This document shows, piece by piece, positions 52,213 to 59,359 of a stretch of DNA of 64,000 nucleotides (positions are counted from its first letter, which is position 1; each line of letters begins with the position of its first letter). A program made the translations under genes and the position numbers. The stretch is from positions 50,201 to 114,200 of the forward strand of contig JAFDVS010000035.1 in assembly GCA_018268935.1 (NCBI GenBank). Reading direction: 5' to 3'. The notes beneath the pieces are model-generated. The model was not told the origin of the DNA, searched no databases, and was given only the letters and a program-made list of their open reading frames with translations. This DNA comes from Acidobacteriota bacterium (lineage in GTDB: Bacteria; Acidobacteriota; Terriglobia; Bryobacterales; Bryobacteraceae).

Positions 52213-53607
52213 TTAGCGGCAGGCGGTGAGTGCGGGGGCGAGTCTGGGGTCGCCGGGGCTGATCTTGTTGGCCATTTCCAGGTCTGCGCGGGCGGCGTCA
52301 CAGCCTTTGGCGGACCAGCGGAGGAGGGCGCGTCCGGTGAGGGCATCGGCGGAGCGCGGGTTGAGGGCCAAGGCGCGGTCAAATGCCGATTCGACTTCCT
52401 CGTGAGTGCGCGCGCGGGTTTCGCCCTTTTGCCCTTCCCATTGGCGGAGAAGACTCCAGCCGACCATGGCGTGGGCTTTGGGCGAGCGTGGGTGGGCCGC
52501 CACTGTGTATTCCCAGAGCGCCAGTTCGGTGCGCCACTGGTAGGTGACGTGCCAGGAGGCGGCGAGCGCGGCGATGGTGAGCACTGCGAGGACAACGGGT
52601 TTGGCTCGGGCCGCGAGCAGGGCAATGCCTCCGACCGCGAGGTAGAGCGAGCGTTCGGCGACCATCACGCCGATGGGGACAATGTTGGCCACGGGGAAAA
52701 CGCAGATGGCGAACCAGCCGACGCCGGTGATCCAGTCGCGGCGGGGGAGCACGAGCAATAGCGCGGCGGCCAACATGGCGGCGGTGGCGAGCCAGGTTAA
52801 CTCGGAGGAGGGGAAGCCGGCGAGGCTATCGCGCAGATGGCCGTAGTAGACCGTTTGGCCGGTGGGGAAGACGCTGAGGCGGAAGGCATGGGCGACGGAG
52901 ATGATGATGGATTTGATCCACAGGGTGAGGGAGGCATGCGGGCCGATGACGGTGGCGTCGGGCTGTACGGTCATTGCGCCGAGGGCGGCGAAGCGGAGTG
53001 CGGCGGCGGCGCAGGTGACGGCGGCGTAGGGGGCGAGGACTCGCCAGGAAGGGCGGAGCAGCAGATAGAGCAGGGCAACGCCAATGAAAGCCGATTCTTT
53101 GACGAGCAAGGCGGCGGCGATGGCGGCGATGCCGAGCAGATGGCGGCCGTTGCGGCAGGCGAGGATTGCGGCGAGGGTGAGGAGGGCGGTGAGGAGGTCG
53201 AGTTGGCCGTAGACGGGGAGCACGGCTTCGGCATGTACCGGGTGCACGGCAAACAGCAACGCCGCCCCGAATGCGAGATGGGCGGCGAACAGCGGTTCGA
53301 GGACAAGGTAGAAGAGGGCGCTGGCGGCGGCGTGCAGGACGAGAGAAACGATGTGATAGCCAGTGGGCTGATCGCCGAAGGCGAGCTTCTGGAGCCAGAG
53401 CCAGGTGAGTCCGAGGGGCCGGTAGAGCCCGCTGAGGGCATATCCGGCCCAATAGTCATCGGTCCAGAAAGAGGCGAACGGCATTGCGAGCCGCTCTTTG
53501 ACGACGTAGAGATCATCCGCCAGCAGGGTGCCTCGCAGGCTGAAGGCAAAGGCCAGCAGAGCGGCGAGCAGAACCGCTAGCGCGTGACGCCGGCGCGTCG
53601 ACGCCAT
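52213..53607 (-). CDS. Polytopic membrane protein, TMTC/PMT-like, with TPR tail
   Basis: About 464 residues with ten or so membrane helices, then a soluble C-terminal TPR-like part (about 375-464: PRSPKAHAMVGWSLLRQW, ALNPRSADALTGRALLRW). Motifs YRPLGLTWLWLQKLAFG, GYHIVSLVLHAAAS, HPVHAEAVLPVYGQLDLL and LLVKESA match the TMTC group of mannosyltransferase-like proteins, which use lipid-linked sugars to O-glycosylate proteins. The ATG at 53607 is preferred; one five codons upstream is also available. It overlaps the PEP-CTERM gene by about 30 bp. The gene ends 9 bp from the recG stop, convergent. Confidence 0.78.
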   Translation of the reverse strand: MASTRRRHALAVLLAALLAFAFSLRGTLLADDLYVVKERLAMPFASFWTDDYWAGYALSGLYRPLGLTWLWLQKLAFGDQPTGYHIVSLVLHAAASALFYLVLEPLFAAHLAFGAALLFAVHPVHAEAVLPVYGQLDLLTALLTLAAILACRNGRHLLGIAAIAAALLVKESAFIGVALLYLLLRPSWRVLAPYAAVTCAAAALRFAALGAMTVQPDATVIGPHASLTLWIKSIIISVAHAFRLSVFPTGQTVYYGHLRDSLAGFPSSELTWLATAAMLAAALLLVLPRRDWITGVGWFAICVFPVANIVPIGVMVAERSLYLAVGGIALLAARAKPVVLAVLTIAALAASWHVTYQWRTELALWEYTVAAHPRSPKAHAMVGWSLLRQWEGQKGETRARTHEEVESAFDRALALNPRSADALTGRALLRWSAKGCDAARADLEMANKISPGDPRLAPALTACR

Positions 53608-54203
53608 GCTAGCACCAGGCATCCGGCGCCGAACCCGAGGAGGCTCAGCGAGGCGGGCTCGGGGACGCTATCCGCTTCGAAACGGAAATCGTCCAGTGTC
53701 GGGCTGTTGCCAGAGGTGTTCGGTACGGTGGTAAACACGATGCGGGCCGCCGCGAAACTGCCTGCTTCCTGCTGGAGGCCGAAGAACACACCCTGGGTGA
53801 GGAACTGGAACGGGGTGGTGTAGGTTTCCGTGACCGAAGTCATCGCCGTGTCGGAGTAGAGCGTCACGCTGGTGATCTGGATGGGGGCACGGTTTGGGTT
53901 CGGGTTTCCAATGAAGCCGAAGCGATCCATGAGGGAGGGGAAAACGACATCGAGCGGCGCGGTTCCACCGTTGTTGGTAAACAACGTTGAGACGCTGAGA
54001 TAGCCGCCCAAGGTGGCAAAGAATGCTCCGCTGGTGCTGTTGCGGAAGCTGGCGCCTGCTTCGGTGTAGAAGGAGGGATTGGTGGAGAACGAATTGGAAG
54101 TGAACGTGGCCACGGTGGGCGAAGTGAAATCGGAAGCAGTGATGAGGGTTGCGGCGTGCAGACCGCCGGCAAGAGACAGTGATAGCAAGAAGAGGCGAGA
54201 CAC
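53577..54203 (-). CDS. PEP-CTERM sorted exported protein
   Basis: A 208-residue protein from GTG 54203, 9 nt after AAAGG. It has a signal peptide (SRLFLLSLSLAGGLHAA), a Ser/Thr/Asn-rich beta domain with no cysteines in the mature part and a C-terminal sorting signal: VPEPASLSLLGFGAGCLVLAW followed by RRRAG. This is the PEP-CTERM tripartite signal recognised by exosortase/XrtA systems, which cut after the PEP and attach the protein to the envelope or exopolysaccharide. No exosortase gene is in the window. The overlapping TMTC-like gene could glycosylate it (inference only). Confidence 0.85.
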   Translation of the reverse strand: MSRLFLLSLSLAGGLHAATLITASDFTSPTVATFTSNSFSTNPSFYTEAGASFRNSTSGAFFATLGGYLSVSTLFTNNGGTAPLDVVFPSLMDRFGFIGNPNPNRAPIQITSVTLYSDTAMTSVTETYTTPFQFLTQGVFFGLQQEAGSFAAARIVFTTVPNTSGNSPTLDDFRFEADSVPEPASLSLLGFGAGCLVLAWRRRAGVTR

Positions 54204-54359
54204 GGGATGAACCTTTGGTAAGGATTGAACAGCGACTACAGTATTCAAGTTTACGGTTGGTTCGAAGCCGGCGCAATGGCATTGGGGTTGGCGCAGGTAC
54301 CAGGACTTCGGCATGGACCTGTACTGAAACTCAGTGCGGGCGTCGTACAATAGGCGCTC

Positions 54360-55586
54360 ATGTCGAACTCCGTGAAATACGTTTGGCCCGTGCTGCTGAT
54401 GGCCGCCTTCAGCATGATGAGCTATTTCGACCGCACGATACTCTCGGTGGCTTCGCCGCGGATCATTCAGGAATTTCATCTGAGCGAGACGCAGATGGGG
54501 TGGATCTACTTTGCGTTTCAGGCGAGCTATACGTTGCTGATGACGCACGGGGGGATGTGGGCGGACCGGTTTGGGCCGCGGCGGGTGCTGACGATTTCGA
54601 CGCTGGGTGCGGGAGTGCTGACGGCCGCATTTCCGGTGGCGGCTTTGGGGGCGCTGCCTGGGTTTTTGCTGGTGCGGTTTGGATTCGGTGCATTTACGGC
54701 TCCGCTGTATCCGAGCACGGGGAGCCTGAATGCGGCGTGGGTGCCAGTGGAGCGGCGGGGGCAGGCCCAGGGGGCGATCAATGCAGGGGCGGGGATGGGC
54801 GGCGCTGTTTCTCCGTTGCTGTTTACGTGGCTGATGGCGATGGCTGGTTGGAGGCTGAGCTTTGTGGCGGCTGGTGTGGCCACCGTGCTGCTGGCGCTGT
54901 TGTGGCACTTTACTACACGGCATATGGTTGAGCCGTCGCGGAAGGGGGTGGCGGGGAATGCTCCGCAATGGCGGAAGCTATTGGAGAGCCGCGGGCTGCT
55001 GCTGCTTACGCTTGGGTATTTCGGCATTGATTACTTTGAGTACATCTTCTTTTACTGGCTTTATTACTATTTGAGCGAGGTGCGGCATCTTTCTTCGGCG
55101 CAGACCGCGGTGTACACTTCGTTTCCGTTCATTGCGTGGGTGGTGATGATGCCGCTGGGTGGGTATCTGTGCGATGTCGCGGCAGTGCGTATTGGCGCGC
55201 ATCGTGCGGTGCGGCTGGTCGGCATTGCGGGGATTGCGGTTTCGGTGGTGCTGCTGATTGCCGCGCTGCAGAGCGCGGATATTCTCACTACGGTGATTCT
55301 GCTGTCAATCGCGTTCGGGTCGTGCGCGATCTCGGATGTGGTTTCGTGGTCGGCGGTGATTTCGATAGCGGGAAAGGATGCGGGAACGTACTGCGGCATC
55401 ATGAACACGGGCGGGAACCTGGGCGGGATGATTGCGCCGGTGCTGACTCCGTGGATTGCGTCGCAGTATGGGTGGTCGGCGGGGCTTTATTTTGGTGGCG
55501 CGGTGGTGTCGATCGCGCTGGTGACGTGGCTGCTGTTTCGTAATCAGGAGGGGGCCGGTTCGATCGCGTCGGGTGGCTCCAGTTAA
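54360..55586 (+). CDS. MFS transporter, anion/sugar-acid symporter-like
   Basis: A 408-residue protein with twelve predicted membrane helices. MMSYFDRTILSVASPRI, a GGMWADRFGPRRVL loop between helices 2 and 3, and the helix 4-5 region LYPSTGSLNAAWVPVERRGQAQG match the anion:cation symporter family, whose members import hexuronates, galactonate, glucarate and related acids. An enolase-superfamily dehydratase-like gene and a GntR regulator lie 1.7 kb away, beyond the AbiE insertion, supporting a sugar-acid substrate. It is divergent from the PEP-CTERM gene; a strong terminator follows at 55622. Confidence 0.88.
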   Translation: MSNSVKYVWPVLLMAAFSMMSYFDRTILSVASPRIIQEFHLSETQMGWIYFAFQASYTLLMTHGGMWADRFGPRRVLTISTLGAGVLTAAFPVAALGALPGFLLVRFGFGAFTAPLYPSTGSLNAAWVPVERRGQAQGAINAGAGMGGAVSPLLFTWLMAMAGWRLSFVAAGVATVLLALLWHFTTRHMVEPSRKGVAGNAPQWRKLLESRGLLLLTLGYFGIDYFEYIFFYWLYYYLSEVRHLSSAQTAVYTSFPFIAWVVMMPLGGYLCDVAAVRIGAHRAVRLVGIAGIAVSVVLLIAALQSADILTTVILLSIAFGSCAISDVVSWSAVISIAGKDAGTYCGIMNTGGNLGGMIAPVLTPWIASQYGWSAGLYFGGAVVSIALVTWLLFRNQEGAGSIASGGSS

Positions 55587-55621
55587 GTCCTGATCAAATC
55601 TATCAGTTGCAGCGTTTTCAG

Positions 55622-55645
55622 CGGCGACCTTCCGGTCGCCGTTTT
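55622..55645 (+). terminator. Factor-independent terminator after the MFS gene
   Basis: CGGCGACC (55622-55629), a TTCC loop and GGTCGCCG (55634-55641) form a perfect 8-bp GC-rich stem followed by TTTT. It lies 36 bp after the MFS stop and just before the convergent AbiEii gene (stop at 55667). Confidence 0.85.
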
Positions 55646-55666
55646 CGCGCGGGCTGTGAGGCCGTA

Positions 55667-56509
55667 CTACGGGCTCAAACTTCTCCAGAATCCTTGCACG
55701 ATTTCGAACGCTGCCTGGCATTCGATTTCGAGTTCGCAGTCGTCAGCCATCGCGCGGAACGGGCGCGCCCATTCGGGTGGCGGCGGCGTCAGTTCGGTTG
55801 GTACTTCGCATGTGGCGCGGCGTTCGAACGTTCGGCGGAGAGCATCCGCACAGCGCCCTCGATCCAAGGCGCCCGATGCTGTGAGGAGGTAGAGGTCCAC
55901 CAAGTCTCGGACGCGGCTGTTTGGGTTGGTGCGCGGCAAAGTGTAGGCGTGAATCTTCTCGGCGAACTGCTGCTCGAGGGCGATCATCGGAACAGATGGC
56001 GGCGCAAACTCCGCGAATGCGAGCCAGTCTCGTGCGGCCATCGTCTCGATTGGTTCGACGATCACGTCGCCGATGCCGACATCGACATGGAATCGGACAA
56101 AGGCCCGGCCATCGACACGCGACTCAACAGGATGCCGCGCGCCGCCGTAGGGAGCGGCATCGAGATCGGCCATGGCCTCGCCGACTCGGAACGTGAAGAA
56201 GTCTTCGAGGTCGAATGTTGCTGCCCGCTGAAGCAAGAGAAGTGCCGATTCGTTGTTCCCCTTGCGCAGCGTGAAGTCGAGATCGCGTGTTGACCTAGCC
56301 GTTTCGAAGCGAAGCTCCATCGCGTAGCCGCCCTTGAGAATCCAGTCTGGGTTATCCATGCGAGCGAGCCGCGCCAGGAACCGATCAAAGGCGACTTGGC
56401 GGCAGAGGCGCTGAAAGTCAGTTCGTTCCTCGCGAGAAATCGTCTTGAGCCTTCCTTCGAGGGCTTGCCGGAAAGCGCCCGCTGTGGCGTATTTTCGGCT
56501 TGCCGGCAT
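55667..56509 (-). CDS. abiEii: AbiEii-type nucleotidyltransferase toxin
   Basis: A 280-residue protein with the AbiEii (DUF1814) nucleotidyltransferase core: ILKGGYAMELRF near residue 57 with the GG-x8-RSTRDLDF (about 72-79) arrangement supplying the catalytic Asp pair. The DVGIGDVIVEPIE block and the later EKIHAY...NSRVRDLVDLYLL (about 185-210) also match. AbiEii toxins are nucleotidyltransferases studied as phage-abortive-infection proteins. The ATG overlaps the AbiEi stop by one base (TGATG), the normal operon order antitoxin-toxin. Codon use is broadly like its neighbours. Confidence 0.88.
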   Translation of the reverse strand: MPASRKYATAGAFRQALEGRLKTISREERTDFQRLCRQVAFDRFLARLARMDNPDWILKGGYAMELRFETARSTRDLDFTLRKGNNESALLLLQRAATFDLEDFFTFRVGEAMADLDAAPYGGARHPVESRVDGRAFVRFHVDVGIGDVIVEPIETMAARDWLAFAEFAPPSVPMIALEQQFAEKIHAYTLPRTNPNSRVRDLVDLYLLTASGALDRGRCADALRRTFERRATCEVPTELTPPPPEWARPFRAMADDCELEIECQAAFEIVQGFWRSLSP

Positions 56510-57123
56510 CAGTGCTTCCCTCCCTTCAGTTTGTGCAAGAGGTCTCGGCGTGTCGGGTCGGACTCGGCTACAGCGATCTCACTTCGAGTGATCTTGCCGG
56601 TACGTTTCGCTTCAACGAACGCGGCTCGGAGATCCTCGATTGGTACGGCCTCTGCTGAAGCAACGTCCAGAAGAGTGCGAAGTGCCTTCGTTACCGGCAC
56701 GCCGTCAACGGTCTCGACTTCGGATGCCGGGACGTCGGCCAGGTGAAGAATAAGGGCCTTCGGGATGGCCGCGCTTCGTCGAAAGTCGCTGGGGACTGTC
56801 ATGTGGACGCGCGATGGCATCACATCCGTAAGTTCGTGCAGCGAGAGCGCGGTCTGGTGGCTGTAGATGCCCTGCGGTTCGTCCTGGCGATCGCGGGACC
56901 AGAGCCACCAAAGGATGAGGTCGGGTCGCGACGGGAGTGGGTAGAGCGCTAGTCGAAAGATTCCGCGGCGTTCTCGGACCCAGTTGCCGGCGTTGACGTG
57001 ATAGTTGCGCTTCGGTGCGGTGTAGCCAATGGCAGCGGCTTGCTTGGACGTGAAGAACCCGCCCTGCGCTGCCGCGAGGCGGACCAGCGCGCGCTCGTCA
57101 TCGACGTAGGACCGGGTCTGCAC
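56509..57123 (-). CDS. abiEi: AbiEi-type antitoxin
   Basis: A 204-residue protein starting at GTG 57123. The N-terminal winged helix (ALVRLAAAQGGFFTSKQAAAIGY, about residues 11-35) is the DNA-binding part, and the remainder (YSHQTALSLHELTD, FRRSAAIPKALILHLA) matches the AbiEi antitoxin C-terminal domain. AbiEi neutralises AbiEii and represses its own promoter by binding inverted repeats. The ribosome-binding site GGAGAG lies inside such a repeat (57121-57151), 10 nt before the GTG. Longer starts would have to lie within the repeat, so this start is likely. Confidence 0.85.
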   Translation of the reverse strand: MQTRSYVDDERALVRLAAAQGGFFTSKQAAAIGYTAPKRNYHVNAGNWVRERRGIFRLALYPLPSRPDLILWWLWSRDRQDEPQGIYSHQTALSLHELTDVMPSRVHMTVPSDFRRSAAIPKALILHLADVPASEVETVDGVPVTKALRTLLDVASAEAVPIEDLRAAFVEAKRTGKITRSEIAVAESDPTRRDLLHKLKGGKH

Positions 57124-57151
57124 AATAGTTCAACTCTCCAGAACTATTGTG
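57121..57151 (-). promoter_or_regulatory. Perfect 11-bp inverted repeat over the AbiEi ribosome-binding site
   Basis: CACAATAGTTC and GAACTATTGTG, exact complements separated by 9 bp, span the start codon (GTG in the right arm as read on the minus strand) with GGAGAG in the spacer. It is a strong candidate operator for AbiEi autorepression and could also fold in the mRNA and control translation. The rest of 57124-57310 has no other feature. Confidence 0.7.
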
Positions 57152-57310
57152 CCGCATGCGTCGCGGACTGGCAACCGGCTATGAACTGGGTATCAGCAGG
57201 TTTGGCGCCGACTGCTACCCGCCGTTACTACTCGTTGCGACTGGTTGTGACCGACTGACTTAATCGGACCACAATTTCTTGGACAAAGACTCTAGCTCCT
57301 AAGAGCAGGG

Positions 57311-58504
57311 TCATCCTTCGCGACGAAGGCGCTCGGCGGATTCCTTGAAGTAGGCGAGGGCATCGCGGTCGAGAGTGACGCCGATGCCGGGCGCGTCGGG
57401 AACGGGAATCGCGCCGTTGACCATTTGCGGTGTGCCCTTCACCAGCGATTTGCGCAAGCGGGCGACGCAGAGTTCGTCGGGCAGGTATTCGATGAAGGCG
57501 CAATGGGTAGTGGCGGCGGCCATCTGGACGGCGGCGGCGATGCTGAGTCCGGTCTTCCAGAGGTGTGGGACGACGGTGAGATTGCGGGCGGCGGCGAGAT
57601 CGCAGACGCGGCGGCACTCGGTGAAGCCGCCGACGCGGCCGACGTCGGGCTGGGCGACGCGGACCTTGCCGCGATCCATGAGGTCGAGGAATTCGAAGCG
57701 GGTGGCGAGCCATTCGCCGGCGGCGATGGGGATGGATTGCTCGCGGGCGAGGCGTGCGTAGCCGTCGAGGTCGTCGGCGGGGAGTGGTGTTTCGAGGAAG
57801 AAGAGATTGAACTCTTCCCAGGGGCGGATGGCGGCGAGGCAGGTGTCGGCGTCGGGGAAGGCGTACTGCACGTCGACCATGAGGAAGAATGCGTCGCCGA
57901 CGGCGCGGCGTGCTTCGCGGATGAGCTCGGTCATTTCCGCGGGGCCGGCCTTGAGGCCTTTGTGCTGATAGGGGCCGAAGGGCGTCATTTCGAGCTTGGC
58001 GGCGCGGAAGCCGGAGCGCTGGGCGAGGCTGAGCCATTCCATCATGGACTGGCAGTAGCGGTCCCAGTTGTCGACTTCGGGTTGAAGCGAAGCGTAGGGG
58101 GTGATGGCGTCGCGCGTCTTGCCGCCGAGTTGGGCGTAGCAGGGCTTGCCGAGGGCTTTGCCGCGGAGATCGTGGAGGGCCATGTCGAGGGCGCCCATGG
58201 CGTGGATGACCGCGCCGCGGCGTCCGGTCATGGCGGAGCCGATGTAGAGTTTTTCCCAGAGTGCTTCGACCTGGAGCGGGTCTTCTCCGAGTAACATCTG
58301 CGAGAGGCCGCGATCCATGGTGTGGGTGCCTGGGGCTTCAATGCAGGCGCGGGCGACCCAGGCGTTGAGATCGGTTTCCCCGATGCCGGTGAGACCTTCG
58401 TCGGTATGGATCTCGACGACCAGGTCGTCCTGGGCGGAGCTGGTGGAGCCGGAATCGTAGCCGGGGTCGAGGAGGACGTGACAATCAATGCGGGTAATTT
58501 TCAT
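57311..58504 (-). CDS. Mandelate racemase/muconate lactonizing enzyme family (enolase superfamily)
   Basis: A 397-residue protein with the MR subgroup arrangement: an N-terminal capping domain (residues 1-125), then the barrel with AKLEMTP near residue 175, metal ligands Asp in LMVDVQYA (about 215), Glu in LETPLP (about 242) and Glu in AAGEWLATR (about 268), and catalytic His in PHLWKTG (about 318). Members dehydrate sugar acids such as galactonate or mannonate, or racemise mandelate; the exact substrate cannot be called. ATG 58504 overlaps the GntR stop as ATGA. Together with the MFS gene and the regulator this suggests sugar-acid catabolism. Confidence 0.88.
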   Translation of the reverse strand: MKITRIDCHVLLDPGYDSGSTSSAQDDLVVEIHTDEGLTGIGETDLNAWVARACIEAPGTHTMDRGLSQMLLGEDPLQVEALWEKLYIGSAMTGRRGAVIHAMGALDMALHDLRGKALGKPCYAQLGGKTRDAITPYASLQPEVDNWDRYCQSMMEWLSLAQRSGFRAAKLEMTPFGPYQHKGLKAGPAEMTELIREARRAVGDAFFLMVDVQYAFPDADTCLAAIRPWEEFNLFFLETPLPADDLDGYARLAREQSIPIAAGEWLATRFEFLDLMDRGKVRVAQPDVGRVGGFTECRRVCDLAAARNLTVVPHLWKTGLSIAAAVQMAAATTHCAFIEYLPDELCVARLRKSLVKGTPQMVNGAIPVPDAPGIGVTLDRDALAYFKESAERLRREG

Positions 58505-59172
58505 CGGTCGAACATGTGGGCGCGGGCTTGATCGAGCCATGCCTCCATGGAATCCTCCATTGCTTTTCGGGCGGCCACGGGATCTTTGCCGCGAATGGCG
58601 TCGAGCAGGGGCAGGTGCAATTGGGCATCCTGGGCGAGGTCAAAAGCGCCGCGAGTGGCGATACGGATGGCGCTGGCGGCGAATATGGGTAATGCCACGC
58701 GGCGCAATGTAGCGCTGAGGCATTCGTTGCGGGCGAGTTCCCAGATGGCGGTGTGGAGGGCGAAGTCGCGCTGGATGAAGAGCTGGACGTCTTCGTTGCG
58801 GGCGGCATCGAGCAGGGTGAGATAGAGAGCTTCGAGGCGGGCGATGTCATCGGGGGTGGCGAGGCGGGCGGCTTCTTCGATGGCGAAGACTTCGAGGAGG
58901 CGGCGGACGGCGAAGACCTGCTGGGCGGCTTCCCAGGTGAGCTTGGTGACGTAGGTGGAGGAATTGGGTTTTTTGATGACGAAGCCGTCGCTTTCGAGTT
59001 CGATGAGGGCTTCGCGGACGGCGGTGAGGCTGGTGGCGAACTCGGCGGCGAGCTTGCGTTCGACGAGGCGCTCGCCTTCGCGGAGGGTGCCGTTGAGGAT
59101 GGCTTCGCGGAGTTTTTCGGCGATACGGACGCGGAGGGTGGGACTGGAGAGTTGTTCGAAGGCAATCGGCAT
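58501..59172 (-). CDS. GntR-family regulator, FadR/FCD subfamily
   Basis: A 223-residue protein. The N-terminal winged helix-turn-helix (LREAILNGTLREGERLVERKLAAEF through TAVREALIELESDGFV, about residues 20-65) is followed by an all-helical FCD ligand-binding domain (about 80-215; RRLLEVFAIEEAARLA, DFALHTAIWELARN with His ligands). FCD regulators of this kind sense acids such as gluconate or galactonate and repress their own cluster. The palindromic ATGATCGATC at its start and a copy in the TonB promoter region are candidate operators. The ATG overlaps one of these copies. Confidence 0.9.
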   Translation of the reverse strand: MPIAFEQLSSPTLRVRIAEKLREAILNGTLREGERLVERKLAAEFATSLTAVREALIELESDGFVIKKPNSSTYVTKLTWEAAQQVFAVRRLLEVFAIEEAARLATPDDIARLEALYLTLLDAARNEDVQLFIQRDFALHTAIWELARNECLSATLRRVALPIFAASAIRIATRGAFDLAQDAQLHLPLLDAIRGKDPVAARKAMEDSMEAWLDQARAHMFDR

Positions 59173-59316
59173 GATCGATCTTTCGATTGTATCGTAACAC
59201 CGAACGGGGGCGGGAGCAATAAGTTGAGGGAAGGGGAGGTGGGGGCTGGAATTTTGTTATGTGTTGAAAAGGAGGGAGTTGAGCAAAGTTTGCGGGGATA
59301 GGGGGAGGGGAGTGGA

Positions 59317-59359
59317 TTGCAATGGGCGGGAATTTGTTTTAAGATGCATGATCGATCAT
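59317..59359 (+). promoter_or_regulatory. Promoter with palindromic operator candidate before the TonB receptor
   Basis: TTGCAA (59317-59322), 17 bp, then TAAGAT (59340-59345) match a sigma-70-type promoter at four of six positions each. The perfect palindrome ATGATCGATCAT (59348-59359) follows at the expected transcription start. The first ten bases, ATGATCGATC, recur at 59171-59180 over the start of the GntR gene. The remaining bases in 59181-59316 are G-rich with no feature that I can support. Confidence 0.5.
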
